Notes: generated from the letters alone by a model not told the origin. Shown: positions 33,301-41,530, counted from the first letter of the stretch. The stretch is DNA of 64,000 nucleotides from Ostrinia nubilalis (GCF_963855985.1 NC_087106.1:7361001-7425000), one strand, 5' to 3'. Numbers and translations: made by a program.

Positions 33301-33815
33301 GAACTTTGACAAACGTCAAAAATCTAACAAACTCCTTCAATAAAAATAACGGTTATCGTTACAGTAAGGCCCAGAACAGACGGTGAAACGCAACTGCAAC
33401 TGCTAGTTACTTTTGAGTTGCATCTAAGTTTCTGCCATAGCGTCCGTTGAGAGACCACACATGACGCGACCAGTTTGAAACTTTCAGTTTCAGTTTCATT
33501 CATAAGAATCATCTGAAAGTTGCAATTTCGTTGCAGTTGCGTTTCACCGTCTGTTCTGGGCCTTTCGGTCAAAGTTAGGTGGTGCAACTAAGCCTTATTA
33601 ATTTTATTTCGATTTTCGACTAAAATAATCGCTTGAAACGTAGAAGGTAGTAATTAATTTTTAATATTATTTTACAGAACAGTAGAAAACAAGATTCAGA
33701 AGAGCTGAAATTCGACACAATTACTTACCTTGACGCTGGGGTTTACACGTGCCGAGTTTCGCATATCTCTACTATGAAGTCTGAATCTGCAAGTGTCCAA
33801 GTGACAGTTAAATAA
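17076..33815 (+). CDS. Secreted hemicentin-like vWA protein with nine Ig domains
   Basis: Twenty-four exons: 17076-17295, 17370-17605, 17971-18093, 18287-18376, 18454-18585, 18735-18903, 20242-20423, 20770-20848, 21114-21271, 21351-21522, 21753-21998, 22270-22412, 22686-22857, 23102-23350, 23420-23492, 23711-23904, 24082-24253, 29713-29807, 30026-30194, 31157-31281, 31529-31666, 32336-32470, 33002-33114, 33678-33815. They join to 3,723 nt (1,240 aa plus stop). The ATG at 17076 gives a signal peptide and an exon 1 of 220 nt, as in the paralog; an in-frame ATG at 17052 is less likely. The vWA shows DNTQSM, GGGDCPESS and VFTDDEAKD. Ig domains occupy about 411-1240. Exons 12-14 repeat the layout of exons 9-11, adding two Ig domains. 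The stop falls where the paralog's exon 21 reads on into Ig8 and the nuclease-like part. Intron 17 holds a copia element; its donor (GTCAGC) is weak. Confidence 0.85.
18975..19335. repeat. GC-rich block in intron 6 of the nine-Ig gene
   Basis: About 360 bp of GC-rich sequence with short hairpins (ctgggggcaaaatactgcccccag, gcgtcctattaggacgc, ccctgctcttctagcaggg). It then passes into an A/T run and a LINE-like cagcagtgaaggcctttg piece. Probably a transposon part of unknown class. Open frames here were judged compositional. Confidence 0.45.
19690..20155. mobile_element. MITE, GGTGGCATTACAAAATTCCACCCTG family, diverged copy
   Basis: The right end is ggtggcattacaaaattcca followed by ccctgtata, with matching inner halves (aacattccttcatttttgaa / aaataaaggaatgttttctt). 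The left end is eroded. A better copy is at 30572-31049, also in this gene. Lies in intron 6. Confidence 0.6.
24292..24378 (-). mobile_element. LINE 3' end, minus strand
   Basis: gttcgtttcagccaaatgac, gtccactgttgtacaaaggc and ctcccccaaggatttccaca are the reverse complement of the GATGAT-family 3' end. It starts about 40 nt after the donor of exon 17. Confidence 0.65.
24474..24657 (+). repeat. Copia 5' LTR (184 bp)
   Basis: Begins TGTTATTATATC and ends CAAGATAACA. Identical by eye to the 3' LTR. Contains AATAAATAAA near 24610. Confidence 0.9.
24658..24670 (+). promoter_or_regulatory. Copia primer binding site
   Basis: GGTTATGGGCCCA directly follows the 5' LTR. It resembles the internal initiator methionine tRNA fragment used by Drosophila copia. 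Confidence 0.7.
24835..28824 (+). CDS. Copia gag-pol polyprotein
   Basis: A single 1,329-aa frame, intact from the ATG at 24835 (an open extension upstream has no ATG). In order: a gag domain (LHIRLEGASNWNIWKF); two CCHC zinc knuckles, CFKCNKMGHFQSEC near residue 218 and CYYCKKVGHLKSEC near 252; aspartic protease WLVDTGASQHM near 299; GAG-pre-integrase WHEKLAHQNVNHC; an integrase with HADVCGP, RSDNGLEF and PEQNGKAERENRT giving the D, D, E residues; an acidic serine-rich linker; reverse transcriptase with LLYVDDLLFF near 1011; and RNase H with GYCDANWGGD, RKSTTGYC and SSTESEYIA. The order (integrase before RT) is the Ty1/copia order. All catalytic motifs are present, so it may be autonomous. 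Confidence 0.92.
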   Translation: MAMEDNTKMPGLHIRLEGASNWNIWKFQSAILLRSQDLMEVVEGTCVKPENADGKAAWERKDAKAQTWLVTRMSENAMMHIITCTTSAEMWRKLASVYEQKSETSIHIIQQRFFQYAYEEGTEMSTFLSKIEELKNQLKQMGEDMSERFVITKVLMSLPECYKHFVSAWESAPDDKQTYDNLVARLMIEEERLKERGEVQQASSSAFVMKKINKKNIKCFKCNKMGHFQSECHSNVNKRNGNNSDSDSKQVKKCYYCKKVGHLKSECWFKKNKDKDGNCGNAFVMVKSSGQFQQSCWLVDTGASQHMCRDRSLFTTYSPLSNKSVVIGNGSVISAHGCGQVALEVYDGCKWVNTTIDNVLYVPELKTNLFSVNSVTVRGYVMTVNKNLCKLYKGNKVCAVANCNGGLYYMNVRYKFEEQVNVTCLKEWHEKLAHQNVNHCKTVLRNNNISVNDDSSMTCESCLEGKIHRLPFGASETKTTKPCELIHADVCGPMEELSVGGSKYFLLLKDDYTKYRVVYFIKRKDEVKSCVEDFVNKSQNVTGYKVKTFRSDNGLEFVNKEMKELFRKHGITHQTTVAYTPEQNGKAERENRTLVEAARTMLCAKGLPKKLWAEAIHTAAYVLNRTSKSTVIGKTPYEIWTNKHFDITELKTFGTPVVAHIPKERRRKWDSKGQKGMMVGYGEDVKGYRIFFPEKNSVEVKRDVVFVEKEKEKVVVLEYDTNTTEKVSESEEKPKENEEKPNEGERHSNGSDEQVSEREELSKDMEDESMESDGSLYTPGSSDEGSSDGEADATLPRQRSTRVRKQTSFYTCHHAYVEGNEPRTYKEAMQSKDADKWQEAVEKELETLKENNTWELCEKPEKSVSSKWVFKIKTANDVIQYKARLVARGFEQNDLIDMCDIYAPVAKLATFRLFVSVATKLNLPIFQMDVTGAFLYGNIDETVYLELPEGAYSGDNKYVKLNKSLYGLKKSPKYWNEKFNSVILKQGFIRSPNDSCLYTKCNGNYRTYVLLYVDDLLFFGNNNSELSELKSALNKEFKMKDLGLVSTFLGIHVKQDLEKGITELNQTKYLKNVLEKFKMQNCKEMCTPMDVNFNAKILDGNNESYDENIEKECRKIIGCLSYAVSGTRPDICVALSILSRYQNKANSALLSALKRVLRYIKHTIDYKLVYKCNDDMLVGYCDANWGGDLQDRKSTTGYCFMFANCLISWCSKKQTSVSLSSTESEYIAISMSACEACWLVSLLKDFNINNTCPVNIYSDNQSAIMVANTDSVKRLKHIDIRFHFIKELIKKGKLLLKFIKTEDQTADMFTKALNRTLLLRFIDKCGLSE
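28888..29071 (+). repeat. Copia 3' LTR (184 bp)
   Basis: Same sequence as 24474-24657 and preceded by a polypurine tract at 28879-28887. GTTCT follows. Confidence 0.9.
30400..30500 (-). repeat. SINE/LINE tail fragment
   Basis: acgaacctgtaacacccctg, gacggtaatcacttaccatc and an A-run. It shares the acctgatggtaagtgat signature with the SINE-related pieces at 5376 and 50513. Lies in intron 19. Confidence 0.45.
30531..31117. mobile_element. MITE, GGCTGAGTTGCACCA family, with another MITE nested inside
   Basis: The outer ends are taaggctgagttgcaccacc and ggtgcaactcagccta. The middle is occupied by the 30572-31049 element. An empty relative (about 120 bp) is at 47753-47871. It ends 39 nt before exon 20. 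Confidence 0.7.
30572..31049. mobile_element. MITE, TATACAGGGTGGAATTTTG family, good copy
   Basis: Left end tatacagggtggaattttgt and right end acaaaattccaccctgtata, with long matching arms containing aacattcctttatttttgaa. About 478 bp. A diverged copy lies in intron 6 of the same gene. Confidence 0.75.
31331..31472 (+). mobile_element. LINE 3' end in intron 20
   Basis: accgacgacctcataaaggt, ggatgcaggccgctaccaac and cgtcctgtggctgaaatgat with a GATGATGATGA tail. Confidence 0.7.
31894..32165. mobile_element. Foldback MITE, TATACAGGGTGTTAGGTAAATGG family, copy 1
   Basis: A 272-bp, almost fully palindromic element in intron 21. It starts tatacagggtgttaggtaaa and ends with its reverse complement. 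Copy 2 is at 40926-41197. It splits an older unclassified repeat (31690-32240). Confidence 0.8.
32540..32901 (+). mobile_element. Longer LINE 3' fragment in intron 22
   Basis: About 360 bp of decayed RT C-terminus (gagattgaatcagaaatgag, agaactgacggccgatgggg, ggtttggagtggaggccaca by pieces) ending gtcctgtggctgaaatgatg. Several internal deletions are visible relative to 35990-36232. Confidence 0.65.
33276..33597. mobile_element. MITE, GGCTGAGTTGCACCA family, with a nested MITE
   Basis: The outer ends are taggctggattgcaccatct and aggtggtgcaactaagccta-like. The interior holds a 199-bp palindrome (33366-33564) bounded by aaggcccagaacagacggtg and caccgtctgttctgggcctt. Lies in intron 23. Confidence 0.7.
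33366..33564. mobile_element. Nested MITE with AAGGCCCAGAACAGACGGTG ends
   Basis: Inverted ends of about 35 bp (aaggcccagaacagacggtg continuing gaaacgcaactgcaac, and its reverse complement). It lies inside the 33276-33597 element. Confidence 0.7.
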
Positions 33816-33833
33816 AAAATAAAACACAAAAGC

Positions 33834-33839
33834 AATAAA
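33834..33839 (+). promoter_or_regulatory. Polyadenylation signal of the nine-Ig gene
   Basis: AATAAA lies 19 nt after the TAA stop. Further AATAAA at 33811 (overlapping the stop) and 33818 are alternatives. Confidence 0.6.
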
Positions 33840-34162
33840 TAAATTAAAATACTTAATTGTATTTGTATTGTATTTTTAATATTACTTAAACAAAAATGTT
33901 TTATAGTGCCTTGATATGAATAATAAATTTACTATGCGGTAGGTATAAGTAATTGCTAGCACGAAGTCAAACGGCGTTAGCTTAAGATGAGATGAAAACA
34001 CTCATTGATTGTAAAAGCAATAGTGTAAGGTATTCACTAAAATTACATAAAATATAGATACATAAAAAATAAATACATAATAACTTTTTTTCAACTGACT
34101 GGTATCTGAAACATTTTAGGACCGTAATATCCTTGAAAAGCCAATTCCAACTGTTAGACTGC

Positions 34163-34365
34163 TGTCCTGTGATTTGTTCGTTTCAGCTGAAAGACGTCCA
34201 CTGCTAGATAAAGGCCTCCCCCAAGAATTTCCACAAAGACCGGTCCTGCGCCGCCCGCATCCAGGCACCTCCCGCGACCTTCACCAGATCGTCAGTCCAC
34301 CTAGTGGGAGGCCTGCCCACACTACGTCTTCCGGTTCGTGGTCGCCACTCGAGAACTTTTCTGTC
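34163..34365 (-). mobile_element. LINE 3' end, minus strand
   Basis: Begins cgtttcagctgaaagacgtc, with ggcctcccccaagaatttcc, ccgcccgcatccaggcacct and agtccacctagtgggaggcc. It is the reverse complement of the RT C-terminus and 3' end, close to the 35545-35825 subfamily. Confidence 0.65.
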
Positions 34366-34377
34366 CTGTGATTAGTT

Positions 34378-34467
34378 TAAAATTACACCCTAGTTGAACT
34401 CTGGCTTATTGTCATTTAGTATGGAAATGTCATTTTAATCCAGAGTTCATCCTAGGTGTAACTTTTT
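34378..34467. mobile_element. Short MITE
   Basis: The inverted ends are aattacaccctagttgaact and agttcatcctaggtgtaact. About 90 bp. Confidence 0.6.
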
Positions 34468-34848
34468 ATTTATAAGGGAGTTAAAGTTCAACTATTCGAA
34501 GGCTTAAATCTGCACTCAAGATTGAATGGACTCTTAGCGATGTTGCTTAATACCGGTTCTTAACTGTCAATATAATTACTGACGGCGGTAAAAGAATTTA
34601 GACTCAAGATAATGTCAAAGTCTAATTACAAATGTCAATCTTGATATTACTGTCTTTTGTTTTCCAATCAATAGTAACAACAAAAGAGTAATCATTTAAA
34701 ATAATTTAGAATGAAGCGAAGGCTACGACATTGACATTAAAGCCATGTTCATAGAGTAACATCTGCCATAAACAATAAACATAAAGGTGCGTACACTTTG
34801 AACTTTAATTGTTATCTATCGACCTGCAATGACCATTTGAATCGTCTG
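34468..34848. other. Noncoding, nothing recognised
   Basis: AT-rich spacer. No ORF, motif or repeat supported by eye. Confidence 0.4.
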
Positions 34849-34995
34849 ACGCCCGTATTCACAAACATTATGAGGTCTCACAGTGCGCGTGGACGCACAG
34901 GATGACACACGAACCAATCACAGAGCTCTATTCAACGCTGTGCGTTCGGTTTGCTATGTCATAAGCAAGCAAGCATAGTTTGTGAATACGGGTGT
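34849..34995. mobile_element. MITE, ACGCCCGTATTCACAAAC family, copy 2
   Basis: A 147-bp copy with ends acgcccgtattcacaaacat and gtttgtgaatacgggtgt. It closely follows copy 1 at 16695-16836, including the inner gaaccaatcacagagctcta. Confidence 0.75.
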
Positions 34996-35544
34996 TAGTA
35001 TTTTTTTTTATTTATAGTGATTCTTGTCATAAAATATGCAAAAATAATGTATGTATAGAAAGGTTTTCTTTCTATGGCTATAATTATTCTGTTAATTAAA
35101 AAACCGTGACGTCACATTAATTCATCTCTATCATCTCTCATTCATAAAAATATAAATCTGCAGGTACCTACCTAATGACGTATTAATAAGTTTAACGTAT
35201 GACGACATCTTTACTTCACGAACATTGGAACTTTAATGCACTCTAAAATTTTAAAATACAAAAGAAACGTGCATGATAAAATCTGGATTAAAGCATGGTA
35301 AAAACCAAACAATATAAAAAGTAACAAATGCTTTTTCAATGTATCAGGTACAATAGAAATGCTCGTATGTGAACTCCCCTCAACATTAACTACAAATTGT
35401 AGTCACGCTTGATTTGCGAACTATTATTTCATCATTTACATTTGGGCGGTCATTATCAAGACGATAAACAAATGAGCGATGCAGCTTCCCAAGCTCGAAT
35501 ACACTGGTGGAAGATCAAGCTTTTGATTCACAATGTACAGTCGG
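34996..35544. other. Noncoding, nothing recognised
   Basis: AT-rich sequence with no supported feature. A few bases near 35500 may already belong to the LINE fragment that follows. Confidence 0.4.
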
Positions 35545-35825
35545 ACTCGGAACCGACATAGCTCGCAGAATTGCTAAAATCAAGTAGCAGTGGGCGGGGT
35601 ACATAGCTCGTAGAGACGATGGCCGTTAGGGCAGAAAAGTTCTCGAGTGGCGACCACGGGCTGGAAGACGTAGCGTGGGCAGGCCTCCTACTAGGTGGAC
35701 CGACGATCTGGTAAAGGTCGCGGGAAAAGCCTGAATGCGGGCAGCGCAGGACCGTGCATTGTGGAAAACCTTGGAGGAGGCCTTTGTCCAGCAGTGGACA
35801 TCATTTGGCTGAAACGATACGAACG
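35545..35825 (+). mobile_element. LINE 3' end, GAAACGATACGAACG-tailed subfamily
   Basis: atagctcgtagagacgatgg, gcgaccacgggctggaagac, ggtggaccgacgatctggta and ggcctttgtccagcagtgga, ending catttggctgaaacgatacg. The RT C-terminal frame is broken by stops and shifts. Confidence 0.7.
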
Positions 35826-35844
35826 TACCTACAGTGGGAAACAC

Positions 35845-35935
35845 ATAAGATTGCACATTTTTATTGTAAATCGCCCTCATTATAAGTACATAAGATGACA
35901 CAGTGTTTGCCTTGATGTGCTGTCGTCTATACATA
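35845..35935 (-). repeat. Dispersed repeat, GACGACAG family
   Basis: Reverse-complement relative of 3011-3105 (gtgtttgccttgatgtgctg, tcgtctatacatag). Class unknown. Confidence 0.45.
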
Positions 35936-35989
35936 GAGCCAGAGCCCCCAGAGCCCAAGAGAACACCACACCTTTGTTATTTTATAATA

Positions 35990-36232
35990 GCTGAAGCCCA
36001 ACGGATTAGCAATGGGCAGGGCACATAGTACGCAGGACTGACGGCCGATGGGGGCAGCAAGGTTCTGGAGTGGAGGCCGCGTACCGGAAAACGCAGCGTG
36101 GGATGTCCACCCACAAGGTGGACCGACGACAACATAAAGGTAGCAGGAAAGCGCTGGACGCAGGCCGCTACCAACCGGGTAACATGGAAAGCACTGGGGG
36201 AGGCCTATGTTCAGCAGTGGACGTCCCATAGG
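35990..36232 (+). mobile_element. LINE 3' end
   Basis: gtacgcaggactgacggccg, gcgtaccggaaaacgcagcg, aaggtggaccgacgacaaca and aggcctatgttcagcagtgg. The frame reads RWTDDN, AGKRWTQAATNR and GEAYVQQWTS, the usual C-terminus of this LINE's polymerase. The GATGAT tail is missing. Confidence 0.7.
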
Positions 36233-38516
36233 ACTCGTTTGGCAAGGGGTTGGATTTGTCAAAACTGCCTGGCTGAAGAGGAAACATGATCTAAGTAATT
36301 ATTGCTCAAATATTTATTATCTAAAAATCTACATATTGGGCGCAATAGTTTTAGCACATCAAACCACTTTTTCTTATACGATACGAGTAGTCACACAAAG
36401 GTGTCGTCATCCGTAACTTTACTCACATGTCTAACTAAACTTCAACATTTATTTGTCCGACACTAAACACAGGTGTATTTTTAAAGACCACAATAGTTGG
36501 TATTAGCATCACAATCAATAAATGCCAAGCGATCAGTCACTTCGATTCCCATCGGTCCGGCTGCCGAGGTCATGGCTTGTCTAATTAATTTCACAATAAA
36601 CACTGGTTTAGATTTACAAGTTTCTGTCCATTAAGTTCTCATGAGCTTTGGGCACAAAGATGCTAATTTTTGTATCGGTTTATCTTTGATCTGTTTAGGG
36701 TTCTGTTGTTAAACAATAAGGTTGTGTGAATATTAATTTATTAAGGATTCTATAAGTCAATTTCTATCTAATTTATGTATTCTGTGCTAATACCTAATGA
36801 AGTAAGTAACTTACTTTAATGATAATGAAATTTTAATGACAATTTTACACCCCGATTGACAAGATATTGAAAACCAAATTAAATAACTTTTCATATTCAT
36901 GAGACACTTATAATTTAAAGATTTGATTAATTTTTATAATTTACTTTTCATCATAACGCAAGTGTCATAAGCCTTTGAAAATTATGATTGAAAGCTATGA
37001 AACAATAAATCATGAGTTGACCTTCATAAACATAGTCTCTCAAACTTTGCCATGAATTAAAAAAATCTACCTAAAACCACATTCTAAAAAGATCTCATAA
37101 ATGGCAAATTTTTTTAATGTAAACTAATTACCTACCCGTGGATGGTGTAAGAAGTGATTCAGGGAGGAATATGCGAACATCATTCCTCATCCTCCCAAAC
37201 GCGTTTGGCCTACCTGGAGAGTGTAGATTGCCTCTGGTGAACTGGACAGAGTCGTGTTCCTGTAGTTGAGACTAAATAAACTGATGATGATGATGATGAT
37301 TATGGGGTGCTAAACAATTAAAAAAATGGGACTTAAAACTCCTCCTATTTTCTTCTGCTTAATTTCGTTGCGGGTCCAATGACAGCTTAACTTTCCCCCG
37401 GGACAAACTTGACCTTCACTGGTTGGGTTTTTATTGGCGGTCAAGCTGTAGATCCTAACCTGGCTACACAGGAGTTGCAGCGGTGGGAACGAGAAGTGGG
37501 AATAGTAAAAAATGGGGGTAACGAACAATTTGAGAACACCTGACCGAATAGAGTCAGTTTAGTGAAGACCTAGACTGTCATTAGCAAATGAACCACAAAG
37601 GCTAACAAAAGATCGTGATTAAGTATCGATCGTCATCACGACATCTTAGTCTGGACTCTATTTCAATAATTATATGGCCTTTGTTTTTATCTTACAATAG
37701 GTGCAATAAAATGCCTTATAATTTTGGAGACGACCTCACGAACTATGGTTTGCGAATAACATAATAAGTTTTATCGACATGCTAACTGCAAGGTAACCTC
37801 TTGCGTAAAGATCAGTTTAGTTTTAGTAAACATGCTAAAAATAAAATGGCAGATTGTTAGACATGTTGATTACCTACTATATTTTATTCTTTGGATTATT
37901 TCAAAGAACCCAATATTTAAACGGGTGTTGTATTAATAATTGATGTTGCAAGGAAAACGTAGGTATTGCAGAATATGAATCCGCTAACTATGGCATCCTA
38001 TGGCAATTGTAATATAATGTTACTTTCAACTAATGTTAGTGACTAAGTAAAAAGCCTAGTTAAGCATTTGTTCATAACTTCATATTGTACTTTGACAGCT
38101 TTTAAAACCTAATAGTTATGTGAAATTATGTATTAGTTTTGTGATATGAGTAAAAACTATATTCTTGGCGACAATTATTAAGGCGACAATTCGATTAACA
38201 AATTTGAGTGAAGATCTAACGATTAGTAAGAACGCTTTTTTTGAAAAATAAAATGAAACAAAAAGATCTAACTCTCATTCGGTGCTGCCCAAGCCCAACA
38301 AAAAGGTTAATAAATAGCAACCAATAAACGCCAAACAATCGTCTGACTAATACATTTGTAAATAATAGTTAATTGTCAAGTAAAACACCAATGACAAAGT
38401 TGTAATAAATCGCCGTCACACAACGTAAACTTTAGACAAATTCATCGGTTAAACAAGCGATGCAATGGATGCAACCTTCAATCGAAATGGAACGTTTTAA
38501 ATTGATACAACATTAC
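36233..38516. other. Noncoding desert
   Basis: About 2.3 kb of AT-rich sequence. Only a tgatgatgatgatgat run (37282-37301) and short spurious frames (for example 37310-37528, minus) were seen. No gene or clear repeat. Confidence 0.45.
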
Positions 38517-39810
38517 TAAGGCACTATTTAAGTTGTGAGCCTCGACAATATAACGTGTTGTTAGACGACATCTGATACTTTTAATGAAAAGTTTGACATT
38601 TTTTACTACAACCTTATTCAAAACTTTTTATCATTTGAGCACGTTTTGCATTATTAACATTGAATTGAAAATTATCTTGACTACAAAAACATGGAATTGA
38701 CTTGCGGAAATTTTCACGCGAAGATTTATTATGACTTTCGACGTGGTTAATCAATACAAAACTGAAGCGGTCAGCTAAATTTCTCTTTTGGTGATAAAGA
38801 TCTGTCCTTGACCATTGTAAAACGCTAGTTTAAGAAGTATAATATTGTATGTCGTTGGCTCACCAGTGAACTTTGCGAAAGTCGTCCAAAATGACTAGTA
38901 GTGGCGGAAAACATTGATGTTCTCAGAAAAATGGAAGAGAAACCTCGTCATGTGATATATCGTAGGATTGAGATAATCCTAGGCATTAATTCCACTAGCA
39001 GTAATAAAATATTGTATGACCATATTATGGTTAATACGTTTTTTTCTCGCTGGATGTCCCAAAATTTTTCAAACGCTCAATAGGACGCTTGTGTCGTTTA
39101 GTCCTTGAAAATGTTTGATAAATACGTTTAAAAAGCCTTAGAAGCCGTTTTTAAAATTGTGACAGTTGACGAATTAAGGATCTATGCATAATGATCCTGA
39201 AAATAAACAGCTATCGACTATGGAGGTGTTTTAAGATGAACCATTTCCAACAAAAGTCCCATGCGCTCGGAACACTTTGAAACTTACGGTCGCCTATTTT
39301 TCCGAAATATCCGATTACATGACAGAAACGTTACTAGAGAAATTTAGAATGGTTAATTCTTAATAGTAAACAGCCACTTTTTTTCAAAAGTCTTCAGTTT
39401 AATAAGGGAAACTGACCAGCATAGTTGAATCGCCATTCCTGACGAAAATGTGAGCTTTTACACGTCTCGTCAAACAACTGACTATTTGAACACTCAAAAT
39501 GTGAAATAAACAGGTACAACGCTACAAAATTCTTGCTTGGAATCTAGGCACTTCTTTTGGTACCCATATATTAAAATTAAATGCGTGAACAGCGATTTAT
39601 GTAGCCAGAAGCAACTGTCGGTGCGGTCAAAAACCATGCTTTGGAGGTGCCTCAAGCTGAGTGGAAAAAATGCTATGAAAAGTGTTTTGGACACATTAAA
39701 AAGTACATAAATCATGAAAGACAATACCAATAAACGCAATCAATCCCATTTTAATAATAAACTACTTTGTTTTCATAGTTAGGCTCACAACTTAAATAGT
39801 GTCCCACGTA
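38517..39810 (+). pseudogene. Degenerate mariner transposon with terminal inverted repeats
   Basis: The ends ggcactatttaagttgtgag (from 38520) and ctcacaacttaaatagtgtc (to 39803) are inverted copies, with TA at the flanks. Inside, pieces of a mariner transposase are readable on the plus strand in shifting frames: RKMEEKPRHVIYRRIEIILG with SSNKILYDH and FSRWMSQNFS (38901-39080), DPENKQLST (about 39190), a possible FWYPYIKIK, and EVPQAEWKKCYEKCFGHIKK (about 39645). Multiple stops and shifts mean it is dead. Family recognition is by motif recall. Confidence 0.75.
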
Positions 39811-40730
39811 TTATAATCGTGGTTTAAAAATGGAATTATTATTGAGTTTTGTGAAATCAAGAGGAGCAATATTTCAAGAATAATAATAATCGTGAAAAAA
39901 TATTTAGCACAATAATTATTTTACAAACAGAACGCTAATTTGTAGACTGCATAAAATTAGTTGGACTTACTACGAAAATTGGTAGTTAACTCTACATCTA
40001 CTTAATATTTCTCAATTATTAACCATTAAAACAATTAAATCAATGGTCGAGTATTTTTGCAGATCTTAATGGTTATTTTCTTTTTATTTACATCCTAATG
40101 TGACAATGCTTGAAATTTTGACCTAGGTCTAATGTACCAACGCCGCAGTCCATATCAACTGAAAGTCACACGTGTGGTCAAGGCTACTTACCTTTTGCCA
40201 TTTTAGTTTCAAAGCAACAATAACTACAGACGAAATGCCTCAATACTCATAAAATATATTCAATAAAAAGCTTTTAAAAGATATTAAAAGTTTATGGCAA
40301 TCGAATATATTGTTGTAAGTTTAGGTATTGTCCAATTTGTCACAAGAATAAGTTATTTCAATACGCTTGAACTTTTGATTCCTTAGGCTATTGTTCGTGT
40401 TGTATGTAGGCAATCATTTTAAGCTAACTACCACGCCTATGTATTCTTAAAAGCCTTAAAAAGTTTAGTGCTCGTTAATTTTAATAGACATTGACAGATG
40501 TTGTTGTGTTTCAATAGGTACCTACCTTATTTTTAGCTATCCGATTGAAACTTGGGGAAAATCCGAATGCATCTTTAGAGAAAATTTTCAAATTCTCTTT
40601 CGAGATTCGAGGGAATTCCACGTTTTTCGATGTCCCATTTTCATTCAGGAAAATTCGACATTGTTTCCTATTTTGAGGCAATTGCATAAGATTCACTTCT
40701 ACGATGTCTACTGGTATGTCGTTATTTTAT
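39811..40730. other. Noncoding, nothing recognised
   Basis: AT-rich spacer. The open frame at 40511-40696 (minus) shows no family resemblance. Confidence 0.4.
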
Positions 40731-40925
40731 ACTAGCTGACCCGGCGAACTTTGTTCCGCCTTAATGGCAATAAATAAGCAGACTTTTTTTTTTAATTTCG
40801 AACGGGATAAAAAGTATCCTATGTCCTTCTCCTGGCTCTAAACTACCTCCCTGACAATTTTCAGCTAAATCGGTTCAGCCGTTCTTGAGTTATAAGTGGA
40901 GTAACTAACACGACTTTCTTTTATA
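40731..40925 (+). repeat. CTAGCTGACCCGGCGAAC repeat, copy A
   Basis: actagctgacccggcgaact through aagtggagtaactaacacga to a TATATATA end. This type is widespread in lepidopteran genomes. Copy B at 41199-41394 is nearly identical. Confidence 0.65.
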
Positions 40926-41197
40926 TATACAGGGTGTTAGGTAAATGGGTATATGAGCCGACACTAGCCCATGTTAATATGGTCATATAAATGGTATGGT
41001 GAAGTCAGAAAATTGATATCTTCATTTTAATTATTTTAATTTTCATACAAATCGGATTTTATAAAATTTATTTTGTATGAAAATTAAAAAAATTAAAATG
41101 ATGATATCAAATTTCTGACTTCACCATACCATTTATATGGCCATGTTAACATGGGCTTGTGTCGGCTCATATACCCATTTACCTAACACCCTGTATA
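40926..41197. mobile_element. Foldback MITE, TATACAGGGTGTTAGGTAAATGG family, copy 2
   Basis: A 272-bp palindromic element nearly identical to 31894-32165. It is flanked directly by two near-identical 195-bp repeats. Confidence 0.8.
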
Positions 41198-41198
41198 G

Positions 41199-41394
41199 AC
41201 TAGCTGACCCGGCGAACTTTGTTCCGCCTTAATGGCAATAAATAAGCAGACTTTTTTTTATTTCGAACGGGATAAAAAGTATCCTATGTCCTTCTCCTGG
41301 CTCTAAACTACCTCCCTGACAATTTTCAGCTAAATCGGTTCAGCCGTTCTTGAGTTATAAGTGGAGTAACTAACACGACTTTCTTTTATATATA
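41199..41394 (+). repeat. CTAGCTGACCCGGCGAAC repeat, copy B
   Basis: Differs from copy A almost only in the length of the T-run after gcaga. Confidence 0.65.
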
Positions 41395-41454
41395 TAGATA
41401 GAAGATAGAAGATGACTGACAAAGACGATTAATCAATTTGAATTTAAATCTGTC

Positions 41455-41530
41455 AAGGCATTGTAAGACCATGATTCAGATTCGGTGAGATACAGGCCAA
41501 GAGCTACCTCGTTGTGGATAAAAAAAAAGA
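41455..41530 (+). repeat. SINE-related tail fragment
   Basis: attcggtgagatacaggcca, agagctacctcgttgtggat and an A-run: the reverse orientation of the pieces at 5376 and 50513. Confidence 0.45.

Larger units (their letters stand above)
21114..33815 (+). other. Nine-Ig array coding block (exons 9-24)
   Basis: Ig1 exons 9-10, Ig2 exon 11, Ig3 exons 12-13, Ig4 exon 14, Ig5 15-16, Ig6 17-18, Ig7 19-20, Ig8 21-22, Ig9 23-24. Strand C/F signatures include KPEITW, KPDITW, PPAKIQW, TYKCIAKN, AYFCRVDN, GEYVCTASN, GQYICLASN and GVYTCRVS. Exon lengths 158/172/246 (exons 9-11) and 143/172/249 (12-14) indicate an internal duplication of a two-Ig block. Confidence 0.85.

Noticed and set aside
35695..36289. 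Several 60-110-codon frames on both strands
   Set aside because: They are fragments of the LINE polymerase C-terminus and its antisense shadow.
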